Source of the DNA: Providencia sp. R33
Lineage (GTDB): Bacteria; Pseudomonadota; Gammaproteobacteria; Enterobacterales; Enterobacteriaceae
DNA length: 64,000 nt
Assembly: GCF_019343475.1 (NCBI RefSeq)
Contig: NZ_CP072453.1
Coordinates: forward strand, 558,001 to 622,000
Reading direction: 5' to 3'
A program made the translations under genes and the position numbers. The notes beneath the pieces are model-generated. The model was not told the origin of the DNA. It saw only the letters and a list, made by a program, of their open reading frames with translations, and did no database searches. This document shows positions 17,015 to 26,152 of the stretch, one piece after another. Each line of letters opens with the position of its first letter. Position 1 is the first letter of the stretch.

Positions 17015-17044
17015 GGATAGTTTATGGTGAACTATCCTTTTTTT
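17015..17044 (+). terminator. Terminator after argO
   Basis: 8-bp stem GGATAGTT/AACTATCC (17015-17022 with 17030-17037) directly followed by seven T residues, 97 bp after the argO stop and just before yggE. Confidence 0.85.
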
Positions 17045-17073
17045 AGCGACAAATTATTGTATTGGGAGGTTCT

Positions 17074-17805
17074 GTGAAATTAAAATCTTTAGTTCTCGCT
17101 GCCATGGTGGCAGGTATGGCGGTTCCTACCCTGTCTTTGGCCGATGCGTTACCGAATGGTCCGCACATTACCACATCCGGTAATTCCGTTGTGAAAGCAA
17201 CGCCAGATATGGCGACGTTGAACATTGTTGTTGAAGTGACTGCAAAAGACGCCGCTGCGGCAAAAGCTGCTGTAGACAAGCGCGTTGCCGAGTATTTCGA
17301 ATTCTTAAAGAAAAATGGAATCGAAAAACAGGACATTAACGCGGCCAATGTGCGTACGCAGCCAAAATATGATTACAGCAGTGTAAAACAAAAATCGACG
17401 ATTGAAGGTTATACTGCAATCCGTTCCGTTGAAGTGAAAGTGACTAAACTGGACCAACTGAATACCCTGTTAGACGGTGCGTTAGCGGCAGGTTTAAATG
17501 ATATTAACTCAGTGCAATTTGGTGTGTTAAAACCTGAGCAATATCGCGATGCAGCCCGTGCACAAGCCATCAAAAATGCAACAGAGCAAGCGACTGAAGT
17601 TGCAAAAGGGTTTAATGCACAGTTAGGCCCAGTGTATAGCATCAGTTACAATGCGCCTGCGGCAGTGCCTTACCCAATGGCGGCGAGAGCCTATGGTGGA
17701 AAAATGAAAGCGGCTGCTCAAGATCTCAATATTGATGAGACCTATGAACAGCAAAGCATTGATTTTAATGACCAAGTTGATGTGGTGTTTGAACTAAAAC
17801 GTTAA
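17074..17805 (+). CDS. yggE: Periplasmic SIMPL-domain protein YggE
   Basis: 243 residues. GTG start at 17074 with GGGAGG 5 bp upstream (TTG 17062 would extend into the ribosome site). Signal peptide VKLKSLVLAAMVAGMAVPTLSLA, then the SIMPL (DUF541) fold: GPHITTSGNSVVKATPDMATL, AANVRTQPKYDY and a C-terminal FNDQVDVVFELKR. YggE is linked to lowering oxidative stress in E. coli; the mechanism is unknown. Its TAA overlaps the argP stop on the other strand (17802-17805). Confidence 0.93.
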   Translation: MKLKSLVLAAMVAGMAVPTLSLADALPNGPHITTSGNSVVKATPDMATLNIVVEVTAKDAAAAKAAVDKRVAEYFEFLKKNGIEKQDINAANVRTQPKYDYSSVKQKSTIEGYTAIRSVEVKVTKLDQLNTLLDGALAAGLNDINSVQFGVLKPEQYRDAARAQAIKNATEQATEVAKGFNAQLGPVYSISYNAPAAVPYPMAARAYGGKMKAAAQDLNIDETYEQQSIDFNDQVDVVFELKR

Positions 17806-18716
17806 CTTTCAGCTGCAATTTCATCTTCTTGTTTTAACATCTGGCGCCCGGTTTTTAATAGGGCGTCAGTCACTCTCTTCATCGTGCGGCTTTCAGGCGC
17901 AAAGCGGTGCCAGTACAGCATACGGCGTTGGCACAACCCCGGTGTTAAGTCGACTAACTCACCATTTTTTAATTCATCAGCAATCTGCAAATGTGGGATC
18001 ATACAACAGGTAGAGCCCTGCTTAGCCAATTGCACAAAGGCTTCGGACGAATTAACAATATGGCAAGGAACACTACCCGGCGATAAACCAAAGTTTTGCT
18101 GAACAAACGCTTGGTGCATATCATCCAAGTGGTCAAATGCCACTGCGGGGGCTTTTAATAGGGATGAGCGAGTGACACCATCTGGGAAATATTTAGCGGC
18201 GAAATCAGGAGAAGCAACAAAGATATAGTCCAACGCGCCGAGTTTATCTACTAAACAGCCGGGTAACGCTTGTGGCTGGATACTGATTGCACCTACCACT
18301 TCACCGCGTCTTAAACGTTCTTGAGTACGGGTTTCGTCTTCCACTTGGATATTCAACCGAATAGGGCTATTACCTAAAACAGGGTTGAGCGCAGGGAGGA
18401 ACCACGTTGCTAAACTGTCGGCGTTGACGGCAAGGGAAAGTAATAAAGGTGTTGAACCTGTATTTTCATCCCCAAGCCATTGTTCTTCCAACAATTCAAC
18501 TTGATGAAGCAGCGCTAACAGCTTTTGCCCTTGTTCAGTCGGATGCGGCGGAACGGTTCGCACAAGTAACGGTTGCCCAAACAGGTTTTCTAGCTGTTTT
18601 ATCCGTTGTGAAACAGCGGATTGCGTGATGCAAAGCTTTTGAGCTGCACGCTCAAAGCCGCGTTCGCGGATAACAGCATCCAGTGCTTGTAGTGCGCGAT
18701 AGTCGGGGCGCTTCAT
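17802..18716 (-). CDS. argP: LysR-type activator of argO
   Basis: LysR regulator of arginine export (also called IciA). 304 residues from MKRPDYRAL; the N-terminal winged helix-turn-helix GFERAAQKLCITQSAVSQRIKQLE is followed by a periplasmic-binding-like effector domain that senses Arg/Lys in E. coli. The upstream TTG at 18719 is unlikely to be used; AAGGAG precedes the ATG. Near-identical to E. coli ArgP over most of its length. Convergent with yggE with stop codons overlapping, divergent from rpiA. Confidence 0.96.
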   Translation of the reverse strand: MKRPDYRALQALDAVIRERGFERAAQKLCITQSAVSQRIKQLENLFGQPLLVRTVPPHPTEQGQKLLALLHQVELLEEQWLGDENTGSTPLLLSLAVNADSLATWFLPALNPVLGNSPIRLNIQVEDETRTQERLRRGEVVGAISIQPQALPGCLVDKLGALDYIFVASPDFAAKYFPDGVTRSSLLKAPAVAFDHLDDMHQAFVQQNFGLSPGSVPCHIVNSSEAFVQLAKQGSTCCMIPHLQIADELKNGELVDLTPGLCQRRMLYWHRFAPESRTMKRVTDALLKTGRQMLKQEDEIAAES

Positions 18717-18909
18717 CAAAAAGTCTCCTTGTTGTTATTCTGCTAAGCACTATGCCATATTTTTATTGATAACACCTGCAATTATTGCGGGCACTCGACA
18801 AATCACAAGAAGTAACGCACAAATGCAGCGAACAACACTGCAACTTATTGTGGGCTCGGTATATACTAATTCTTAATTACGTCTCAATTAAATAGCAAAA
18901 GGCATGAGC

Positions 18910-19572
18910 ATGACGCAGGATGAATTAAAAAAAGCGGTGGGTTGGGCAGCACTGGAATACGTTAAACCCGGTACAATTGTTGGTGTCGGTACAGGGTCTA
19001 CTGCATCACACTTTATTGATGCATTGGCAACAATGAAAGGGCAAATTGAAGGTGCCGTTTCTAGCTCCGAAGCGTCTACGCAAAAACTTAAATCATTGGG
19101 TATCCCTGTTTTTGATTGTAATGAAGTGGACTCATTAGATGTTTACGTTGATGGTGCGGATGAAGTCGACCACCATATGAATATGATCAAGGGCGGCGGT
19201 GCTGCGTTAACACGTGAAAAAATCGTTTCTGCGATAGCAAAAACCTTTGTGTGCATCGTTGATCAATCAAAACTGGTTGATGTGTTAGGCAAGTTCCCTC
19301 TGCCTGTTGAAGTTATCCCAATGGCGCGTAGTTATGTGGCACGTGAATTGGTCAAACTGGGCGGTACACCGGAATATCGTCAAAATGTGGTTACTGATAA
19401 CGGCAACGTGATTTTAGATGTTCACAATTTAAGTATTGTTGACCCTGTTGCGTTAGAAAACACCATTAACGGTATCGCGGGTGTTGTGACTGTTGGCTTA
19501 TTTGCTAATCGTGGTGCTGATGTTGTCCTGATGGGCACAACGGATGCTGGGGTTAAAACGATCAAACTATAA
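18910..19572 (+). CDS. rpiA: Ribose-5-phosphate isomerase A
   Basis: Interconverts ribose 5-phosphate and ribulose 5-phosphate in the pentose phosphate pathway. 220 residues from MTQDELKKAVGWAAL; visible motifs VGVGTGSTASHFIDAL, YVDGADEVD, KGGGAALTREK and VVTDNGNVILD match the catalytic and substrate loops. The second ATG (18910) has AAGG at 7 bp, while the first (18904) has it only 1 bp away, so 18910 is the better start. Monocistronic with a strong terminator. Confidence 0.97.
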   Translation: MTQDELKKAVGWAALEYVKPGTIVGVGTGSTASHFIDALATMKGQIEGAVSSSEASTQKLKSLGIPVFDCNEVDSLDVYVDGADEVDHHMNMIKGGGAALTREKIVSAIAKTFVCIVDQSKLVDVLGKFPLPVEVIPMARSYVARELVKLGGTPEYRQNVVTDNGNVILDVHNLSIVDPVALENTINGIAGVVTVGLFANRGADVVLMGTTDAGVKTIKL

Positions 19573-19610
19573 TCGCAATTATTTGCGATGAATTAATTTG
19601 CTTAATCTAT

Positions 19611-19644
19611 AAGCCAGCAAACTATTTAGTTGCTGGCTTTTTTG
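19611..19644 (+). terminator. Terminator after rpiA
   Basis: Perfect 10-bp stem AAGCCAGCAA/TTGCTGGCTT (19611-19620 with 19630-19639) followed by TTTTT. Confidence 0.9.
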
Positions 19645-20054
19645 TGCCGTAAAAAAGGCGTTAACGTATTTGGCTAGTGAGTAGATTGAAAAATAATTGA
19701 CCAGTTTTATAAATATCATTAATTTGAAATTTATTTCATTATTTTTATTATTTCGCGATTTTGGTGATATATCTCACACTAATATGCATTGTGCAGGAAA
19801 AATCCTTATTTTGTGTTACTGCTCCTGATTTTCTACCATTTAACTTCTTTTTCCTCGCGCTTTTTAGCATCCCTTAAGCAAACGGTTGTATTGATACTGC
19901 GCCGAATTTTGCTATGTTGGTATACTCTTTTCAGATTTCAAGGTAGATGAATGTGCTGGTATGGATATGCCTTGAATTATGTTGAGCAAAACCATGAGTC
20001 AAACAAGCAAATTCATCTGTCACAAATTTAAAACGTTCACGATAGGGTAGGGAA
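19645..20054 (+). promoter_or_regulatory. serA control region with CRP-like site
   Basis: 410 bp without a gene. A CRP-like palindrome GGTGA-TATATC-TCACA lies at 19763-19778 (one mismatch to TGTGA-N6-TCACA). A possible sigma-70 promoter, TTGATA near 19892 with TATGTT 16 bp on, lies downstream. In E. coli, serA is controlled by CRP and Lrp; Lrp sites cannot be recognised by eye here. Confidence 0.5.
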
Positions 20055-21305
20055 ATGGTCAAGGTATCTTTGCATAAAGACAAAATAAAATTTTTACTGC
20101 TAGAGGGTGTGCACCAAAGCGCGGTTGATAACCTAAAAGCAGCGGGTTATACCAATATTGAATACCATAAAAGCGCATTATCTGATGAAGAATTAAAAGA
20201 AGCGATCAAAGATGCGCGCTTTGTCGGTATCCGTTCCCGCACTCATTTATCTGAAGAGATTTTCGCTGCGGCTGAAAAGTTAGTGGCAGTTGGTTGCTTC
20301 TGTATCGGAACCAACCAAGTGGATTTAGACGCTGCGGCAAAACGCGGTATCCCTGTCTTTAATGCTCCATTCTCAAACACTCGTTCCGTTGCTGAGATGG
20401 TATTAGGCCAGCTATTACTGTTGTTACGTCGTATTCCTGAAGCGAATATGCAAGCGCACCGTGGTATTTGGGAAAAACAAGCGAAAGGCTGTTTTGAAGC
20501 GCGAGGTAAACGCCTTGGTATCGTTGGATACGGCCATATCGGTACTCAGCTGGGGATCTTAGCTGAAGGTATTGGTATGAATGTTTTCTTCTATGATATT
20601 GAAAATAAACTACCTTTAGGAAATGCTACACAAGTGCGTTCTTTGACTGAGTTACTCAATATGAGTGATGTCGTCAGCTTGCATGTACCAGAAACGGCCA
20701 GCACGAAAAACATGTTTGCTAAAGAACAGTTTGACCGCATGAAACCAGGCTCAATCTTTATCAATGCGTCACGTGGTACAGTGGTGGACATTCCTGCACT
20801 GGCAGCGGCGCTGGAAAGCAAGCATTTATCCGGTGCAGCGGTTGACGTATTCCCAAGTGAGCCTGCGGCAAATAACGACCCGAATGACCCGTTTATTTCT
20901 GAGCTGATTAAATTCGACAATGTGATTTTAACGCCTCACATTGGGGGCTCTACAGAAGAAGCACAAGAAAACATTGGCTTAGAAGTTGCGAGTAAACTGG
21001 CAAAATATTCTGATAACGGTTCAACGCTTTCTGCGGTCAACTTCCCAGAAGTTTCTCTGCCTGTACACACTGAAGATACTAACCGTTTCTTGCATATCCA
21101 TGAAAACCGCCCGGGTATCTTGAATAGCATCAACCAAGTGTTTACTGACAACAATATTAACGTAGTGGGTCAGTATTTACGGACATCGGGTAATGTGGGT
21201 TACGTCGTCATCGATGTACTGATGCAAACACCAAATCAAACGGATGAAGCACTACAGAAACTGAAAGACCTGCCGGGCACTATTCGTGCACGCCTGTTGT
21301 TCTAA
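20055..21305 (+). CDS. serA: D-3-phosphoglycerate dehydrogenase
   Basis: First step of serine synthesis: oxidises 3-phosphoglycerate with NAD. 416 residues (E. coli 410). N-terminal substrate domain, nucleotide-binding GIVGYGHIGTQLG, catalytic Arg in INASRGTVVDI and His in LTPHIGGSTEEAQ, then a C-terminal ACT domain (HIHENRPGILNSINQVF) that binds serine for feedback inhibition. The start has GGTAGGG upstream. Its terminator overlaps the end of convergent fau. Confidence 0.97.
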   Translation: MVKVSLHKDKIKFLLLEGVHQSAVDNLKAAGYTNIEYHKSALSDEELKEAIKDARFVGIRSRTHLSEEIFAAAEKLVAVGCFCIGTNQVDLDAAAKRGIPVFNAPFSNTRSVAEMVLGQLLLLLRRIPEANMQAHRGIWEKQAKGCFEARGKRLGIVGYGHIGTQLGILAEGIGMNVFFYDIENKLPLGNATQVRSLTELLNMSDVVSLHVPETASTKNMFAKEQFDRMKPGSIFINASRGTVVDIPALAAALESKHLSGAAVDVFPSEPAANNDPNDPFISELIKFDNVILTPHIGGSTEEAQENIGLEVASKLAKYSDNGSTLSAVNFPEVSLPVHTEDTNRFLHIHENRPGILNSINQVFTDNNINVVGQYLRTSGNVGYVVIDVLMQTPNQTDEALQKLKDLPGTIRARLLF

Positions 21306-21333
21306 GTTCGCATAACCCGTTTTATTACTTATG

Positions 21334-21373
21334 ATATGGCGCAGGTATTGATTACCAGCGCCATATTTTTTTC
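21334..21373 (+). terminator. Terminator after serA, overlapping the 3' end of fau
   Basis: Perfect 9-bp stem ATATGGCGC/GCGCCATAT (21334-21342 with 21358-21366) and seven T residues. The right arm and T-run also encode the last residues of convergent fau (KKIWRW). Confidence 0.82.
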
Positions 21374-21942
21374 GGGGTAATAATTTCAGGTAATGGAATA
21401 TCCCAAGGCGCAATAGGCAGCTGCTCAACCTGTTGGCAATCATGAGCCAGCCCGATGGGGTAAAAACCACTTTGCTGCCAATTCTCTAACGTTCTATCAT
21501 AAAACCCACCACCCATACCTAAGCGTTGCCCTTGGCTATCAAATGCCACTAATGGAATTAACATCACATCAAGTTGCTCAGGGGGTAAAACGTCACGCAC
21601 ATCTAAGGGGGGCTCGGCAATATTAAAACGGTTTTTCACGAGCTGTGTATCAGGGCGATAGTGCAGAAATAGCAGATGATGAGCACTAAAAGGGTGCAAA
21701 ACAGGTAGATAAACTTGTTTATTCTGTTGCCATAAGGCATCGATAAGTGGCTGGGTATTAATTTCACCATCAAATGATAAAAACAGCGCGATATTTTTTG
21801 CTTGTGCAATTTTGGGGTGCTGCAATGCATTGAGTTTAGCTTGCTCAGCCGCTATTTTTTGCTCTTCAGGGGTTAACTGACGTCGAGCTTGGCGTATGGT
21901 TTGGCGGATTTGTTGGCGCTGGGTAGAAAGTGTGTCTTGCAT
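21352..21942 (-). CDS. fau: 5-formyltetrahydrofolate cyclo-ligase
   Basis: Converts 5-formyl-THF to 5,10-methenyl-THF with ATP (also called ygfA). 196 residues with the family motif GMGGGFYDRTL near the C-terminus and RQQIRQTIRQARRQL at the N-terminus. It lies 134 bp downstream of the 6S RNA gene on the same strand, the conserved ssrS-fau arrangement, so it may be transcribed as a read-through product of 6S RNA. Functionally tied to the nearby glycine cleavage and serine genes through one-carbon folates. Confidence 0.95.
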   Translation of the reverse strand: MQDTLSTQRQQIRQTIRQARRQLTPEEQKIAAEQAKLNALQHPKIAQAKNIALFLSFDGEINTQPLIDALWQQNKQVYLPVLHPFSAHHLLFLHYRPDTQLVKNRFNIAEPPLDVRDVLPPEQLDVMLIPLVAFDSQGQRLGMGGGFYDRTLENWQQSGFYPIGLAHDCQQVEQLPIAPWDIPLPEIITPKKIWRW

Positions 21943-22075
21943 ATAAATAACCTACAGTGGACGGCGATAGGAAATAGCAATATTCAAAACAGTATATCGC
22001 AAGGCCAGAAATAGTGCAGGTTAATAAATTGATGTTGGGGGATTAAGCGATTGAAAGTACAGCAAGAAAAAATTG

Positions 22076-22257
22076 AGGGTCTCCAAGATGCCGTTGTAGG
22101 CTGTAACCCTTGAACCCTTGGTTCAAGGTGAACGCAGTTTAGCAACCTTTAGGCTTCCTGAACGAATCAGGCATGCTCACCAGCGCAATAACCGCATTCT
22201 TTTTAGTTGAAATATCGGCTCAGGGGACTCGCCCACTCACGCGCATCTCAGAGAAAT
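22076..22257 (-). ncRNA. ssrS: 6S RNA
   Basis: About 182 nt on the minus strand between zapA and fau, as in E. coli. The 5' end ATTTCTCTGAGATG and 3' end GGCATCTTGGAGA form the closing stem; conserved internal segments GAGTCCCCTGAGCCGATATT, GGTGAGCATGC and CCTTGAACCAAGGGTTCAAG are all present. 6S RNA folds into a long hairpin mimicking an open promoter and sequesters sigma-70 RNA polymerase in stationary phase. Exact ends are set by analogy and may be off by a few bases. Confidence 0.95.
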
Positions 22258-22368
22258 TTGGTTTGAGAACTTATCGTTACTCAGTGACTTCATTGTACGA
22301 AACTAGATTTAAAATGCAACCCTAATTTTGTATATTTTTTTCTACTAGTGTCTGATTAATAAGCAGAT

Positions 22369-22698
22369 TTACTCTAAGGGCAATACTTGCCTCTCAGTGA
22401 TCTTCACCTGGTCGTGCAACGCCTGTTCAATGGTATGTTGCAACATTTTTATCTTCTCTTCCATATTATAAGCATAATCACGCGTTTTTGTCTTTTCTTG
22501 TGCTAATTCGTGACAGACGTTCAATGCTACGATAAAAATAAGCTGTTCCATATTGGTAACGCCGCTTTTATCTTTCAGATTTTGCAAGCGTTGTTCTAAT
22601 TCTTTAGCCGACTCAAGAAGGGCCTCTTTTTGTTCTGATGGGCAATTAACGCGCATTGAACGCCCAAAAATCTGAATGTCGACAGGTTGTGCGGACAT
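22369..22698 (-). CDS. zapA: Cell division protein ZapA
   Basis: FtsZ-associated protein that bundles Z-ring protofilaments. 109 residues from MSAQPVDIQIFGRSMRVNCP; GGAGG lies 5 bp upstream, and the longer frame from 22815 is not supported. The N-terminal globular part is followed by a C-terminal coiled coil (ELAQEKTKTRDYAYNMEEKI). Divergent from ygfB and upstream of ssrS, the conserved enterobacterial order. Confidence 0.95.
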   Translation of the reverse strand: MSAQPVDIQIFGRSMRVNCPSEQKEALLESAKELEQRLQNLKDKSGVTNMEQLIFIVALNVCHELAQEKTKTRDYAYNMEEKIKMLQHTIEQALHDQVKITERQVLPLE

Positions 22699-22836
22699 GA
22701 AACCTCCATACTGAATAATACTCGCCATAAATACATCATATTTGGCGCAATTAATAGATAAGACAAAAGCATACTGGTTAGCGACTACCCTTGATGGTAG
22801 CATATCACGAATCATAAGCTAACATGACGAATTCAG

Positions 22837-23415
22837 ATGTCTATACAAAAATCTTTACCAAACTATGAATCACTGGACAAACTGCTGCAACAGCACTCAA
22901 TAGCACTTACCGCTGCGGAAATCCATGGTTTAATAACGGGGTTAATCTGTGGCGGAAGTCGTGACCATGGCTGGCAAACACTTGTCCATGACCTTGCTAA
23001 CGATGGCCTTGCATTCCCACAAACGGTCGCTCAACCTCTACGCGAGCTGTTCGATACTACTTTTGAAGCACTCGATGACAGTGAATTTGCATTTACCATG
23101 CTATTCCCTGATGAAGATGCGTCGATATTTGACCACGCAGACGCATTAGCGGGCTGGGTTAATCACTTTTTATTAGGCGTGGGTGTCGCACAACCGAAAT
23201 TAGCTGATAAAAAAGAAATCAGTGAAGTCATTACGGATCTGCGTAATATCGGGATGCTTGGTTACGATGAAGATGAAGACCAAGAAGAACTCGAACAAGC
23301 GCTGGAAGAAGTGGTTGAGTACGTGAGAGTGGCTGTGCAGTTATGTTATATCGCGTTAGTTGAGCCGAAAAAAGGCCCAACAGCAGTTGAGAATAACAAG
23401 CCGATCCTTCACTAA
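22837..23415 (+). CDS. ygfB: YgfB/UPF0149 family protein
   Basis: 192 residues, acidic, alpha-helical, matching E. coli YgfB: AEIHGLITGLICGG, HADALAGWVNHFLLGVGVAQPKL, LGYDEDEDQEELEQALEE. Function not established in enterobacteria. Begins 138 bp from the divergent zapA start and precedes pepP-ubiH-ubiI, a conserved cluster with which it may be co-transcribed. Confidence 0.93.
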   Translation: MSIQKSLPNYESLDKLLQQHSIALTAAEIHGLITGLICGGSRDHGWQTLVHDLANDGLAFPQTVAQPLRELFDTTFEALDDSEFAFTMLFPDEDASIFDHADALAGWVNHFLLGVGVAQPKLADKKEISEVITDLRNIGMLGYDEDEDQEELEQALEEVVEYVRVAVQLCYIALVEPKKGPTAVENNKPILH

Positions 23416-23578
23416 TCCCGACTTGTTTGTCACTAAAAATCCGCCACTTTGTTTTATCGAAAGGTAGAACGAAGCGGCTTTAGGTCGATTTTAATCAGTG
23501 TTAAGTCATTATCGTCGCGCATATTGGACCAACAATATGTTTGCAACCTAATAATTCAGATAATAAGGCAAAAACGGT

Positions 23579-24901
23579 ATGAATAAACAGGAATTTGTTG
23601 CTCGTCGCAATGCATTATTGGCAAAAATGGAAGTGGGGAGTGCCGCAATTATTTTTTCTGCGCCGCCTGCGCAGCGTAATGCCGATTGTGAATACCCATA
23701 TCGTCAACACAGTGATTTTCTGTATTTGACAGGGTTTAGTGAGCCTGAAGCAGTATTAGTATTGATTAAAAGCGATGAAAAACATAGCCATACCGTTCTT
23801 TTTAACCGCGTTCGTGATTTAACGGCTGAAATTTGGTTTGGTCGCCGCCTAGGTCAAGAGGCTGCACCTCAAAAATTGGGTATCGATAAAGCATTACCTT
23901 TCGATGAAATTGAAGAGCAACTTTACCAATTACTGAATGGATTGGATGTGGTTTATCATGCACAGGGTGAATTTGCTTACGCAGATAAGCTGGTGTTTGA
24001 TGCGTTAGAAACCTTGCGTAAAGGCAGCCGCCGTAATTTACGTGCGCCGCAAACGGTTATCGATTGGCGCCCAATTGTCCATGAAATGCGCTTGTTTAAA
24101 TCTGAAGCCGAACTGAACACAATGCGTGAGGCGGGGCGTATTTCTGCCTTGGCACATATTCGCGCAATGGAAACTTGCCGCCCAAATATGTATGAATATC
24201 AACTCTGTGGCGAGATTGAACATGAATTTACTCGCCATGGAGCGCGCTTCCCATCTTATAATTCGATTGTTGGTAGCGGCGAAAATGCCTGCATTTTGCA
24301 TTACACCGAAAATGAATGCCAAATGAAAGATGGTGAGTTAGTGCTGATTGACGCCGGCGCCGAGTTTGACGGCTATGCAGGGGATATTACCCGTACTTTC
24401 CCCGTTAATGGTAAGTTTAGTCAGGCACAACGTGAAATTTATGACATTGTTTTCAAAGCGTTAGATACTGCATTAACGTTATATCGCCCTGGTACCAGCA
24501 TCCATGAAGTCACGCGTGAAATTGTGCGGATTAAAACCGAAGGGTTGGTTGCACTCGGAATTTTACATGGCGATGTCGATCAATTGATCGAAAACAAAGC
24601 ATATCAAGCCTTCTTTATGCATGGTTTAAGTCATTGGTTAGGGTTAGATGTGCACGATGTGGGGTTCTATGGTACAGACCGTGACCGTACATTAGAAGTG
24701 GGCATGGTGCTGACTATTGAACCTGGTTTATATATTGCGCCAGATGCTGACGTGCCGCCGCAATACCGTGGCATCGGTATTCGTATTGAAGATGATATTG
24801 TGATCACTGAAAACGGGAATGAAAACTTAACGGACTTAGTGGTCAAAGACCCTGATGAAATTGAAGCCCTAATGGCAGCTGCAAAACAGCGTTTGGGGTA
24901 G
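23579..24901 (+). CDS. pepP: Xaa-Pro aminopeptidase P
   Basis: Removes N-terminal residues next to proline. 440 residues: N-terminal creatinase-like domain, C-terminal pita-bread metallopeptidase domain. The dinuclear metal ligands are visible: two Asp in LIDAGAEFDGYAGDITRTF, His in FMHGLSHWLGLDVHDVG, Glu in TIEPGLY and Glu in GIGIRIEDDI. Preceded by AAGG; ubiH follows after 48 bp, so ygfB-pepP-ubiH-ubiI form the usual run. Confidence 0.96.
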   Translation: MNKQEFVARRNALLAKMEVGSAAIIFSAPPAQRNADCEYPYRQHSDFLYLTGFSEPEAVLVLIKSDEKHSHTVLFNRVRDLTAEIWFGRRLGQEAAPQKLGIDKALPFDEIEEQLYQLLNGLDVVYHAQGEFAYADKLVFDALETLRKGSRRNLRAPQTVIDWRPIVHEMRLFKSEAELNTMREAGRISALAHIRAMETCRPNMYEYQLCGEIEHEFTRHGARFPSYNSIVGSGENACILHYTENECQMKDGELVLIDAGAEFDGYAGDITRTFPVNGKFSQAQREIYDIVFKALDTALTLYRPGTSIHEVTREIVRIKTEGLVALGILHGDVDQLIENKAYQAFFMHGLSHWLGLDVHDVGFYGTDRDRTLEVGMVLTIEPGLYIAPDADVPPQYRGIGIRIEDDIVITENGNENLTDLVVKDPDEIEALMAAAKQRLG

Positions 24902-24949
24902 GGGTTATTAACAGTAAAAGGTTAATCATAAAAAGGTAAGAAACAACCC

Positions 24950-26128
24950 ATGAATGTGATCATCGTGGGTGGAGGAATGGCTGGCGCGACATTGGCACTG
25001 GCGATTTCTTCACTTAGCCAAGGAAAATTATCGGTTTCATTAATCGAGGCCTCTTTGCCAGAAGGTAAACACCCCGGATTCGACGCGCGTGCTATCGCAT
25101 TAGCCCATGGTACGTGCCAATATTTAGCGAAAATAGGGGTATGGCCTGCGTTTGCTGATTGCGTAACGCCGATTACTCACGTTCATGTGTCTGACCGCGG
25201 GCATGCGGGTTTTGTGAATATCAACGCAAAAGACTATCATATTCCAGCACTTGGCAATGTGATTGAGCTGCATGAAGCGGGTGCTCGCCTCTTTTCATTA
25301 TTACGAAAAGCACCAGGGGTAACGCTACATTGCCCCACAAAAGTTGAACGTATCCACCGCGAACAAGATTCTGTCACCGTGACATTAGATACGGGCGAAA
25401 CGGTGAGTGGAGCGCTAATCATTGCCGCTGATGGTAGCCGCTCTTTAGTGGGGCAAGCCTGCAATATGCAGTGGCAGCAGGATGATTACGGCCAAGTGGC
25501 GATTATTGCTAACGTGAAAACGGCCATTGCCCCGAGAGGCCAAGCTTTCGAACGTTTTACTGAGTTTGGGCCACTGGCATTATTACCCATGTCAGATGGC
25601 CGTAGTTCGCTAGTATGGTGCCATCACCAAGAACATGCGGATGCGATTAATGCATGGGACGATGCAACCTTTATCAACAAGTTACAAACCGCATTTGGTT
25701 GGCGCTTAGGGAAAATAGACATGGCGGGCAAACGCCATTGTTACCCGCTGGCGCTGCGCAAAGCACTGAATCCGGTGAGCCATCGAGTCGTTTTAGTCGG
25801 AAATGCCGCTCAGACGTTACATCCCATCGCGGGGCAAGGGTTTAACCTTGGTATCCGTGATGTAATGCAACTGGCGAAAATTCTGGTTAAGGCTCATGAA
25901 AATCAGCAAGATATTGGCAGTTATTCCCTATTAAGCCAATATCAACAAGCGCGTGCAGTCGACCGAGAAAAAACCGTGACCATGACAGACAGCTTGGTTC
26001 GCGTATTTGCAAATCGCTGTATCCCATTAATTGTGGGGCGAAATTTAGGTTTAATGGCAATGGAGATGTTGCCGCCTGTCCGCGATGTTTTGGCTCGCCA
26101 AACATTGGGTTGGGTTGTTCACCAATAA
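24950..26128 (+). CDS. ubiH: 2-octaprenyl-6-methoxyphenol hydroxylase
   Basis: FAD monooxygenase of aerobic ubiquinone synthesis. 392 residues with the N-terminal dinucleotide motif IIVGGGMAGATLALA, the DARAIALAHGT motif, the DG segment IIAADGSRSLVG and the C-terminal FAD ribityl motif GNAAQTLHPIAGQGFNLGIRD. Paralogue of ubiI, which follows after 24 bp. UbiH, UbiI and other Ubi proteins form a soluble complex in E. coli. Confidence 0.95.
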   Translation: MNVIIVGGGMAGATLALAISSLSQGKLSVSLIEASLPEGKHPGFDARAIALAHGTCQYLAKIGVWPAFADCVTPITHVHVSDRGHAGFVNINAKDYHIPALGNVIELHEAGARLFSLLRKAPGVTLHCPTKVERIHREQDSVTVTLDTGETVSGALIIAADGSRSLVGQACNMQWQQDDYGQVAIIANVKTAIAPRGQAFERFTEFGPLALLPMSDGRSSLVWCHHQEHADAINAWDDATFINKLQTAFGWRLGKIDMAGKRHCYPLALRKALNPVSHRVVLVGNAAQTLHPIAGQGFNLGIRDVMQLAKILVKAHENQQDIGSYSLLSQYQQARAVDREKTVTMTDSLVRVFANRCIPLIVGRNLGLMAMEMLPPVRDVLARQTLGWVVHQ

Positions 26129-26152
26129 CCACGAAATAAAGAGGAAAAAAGT

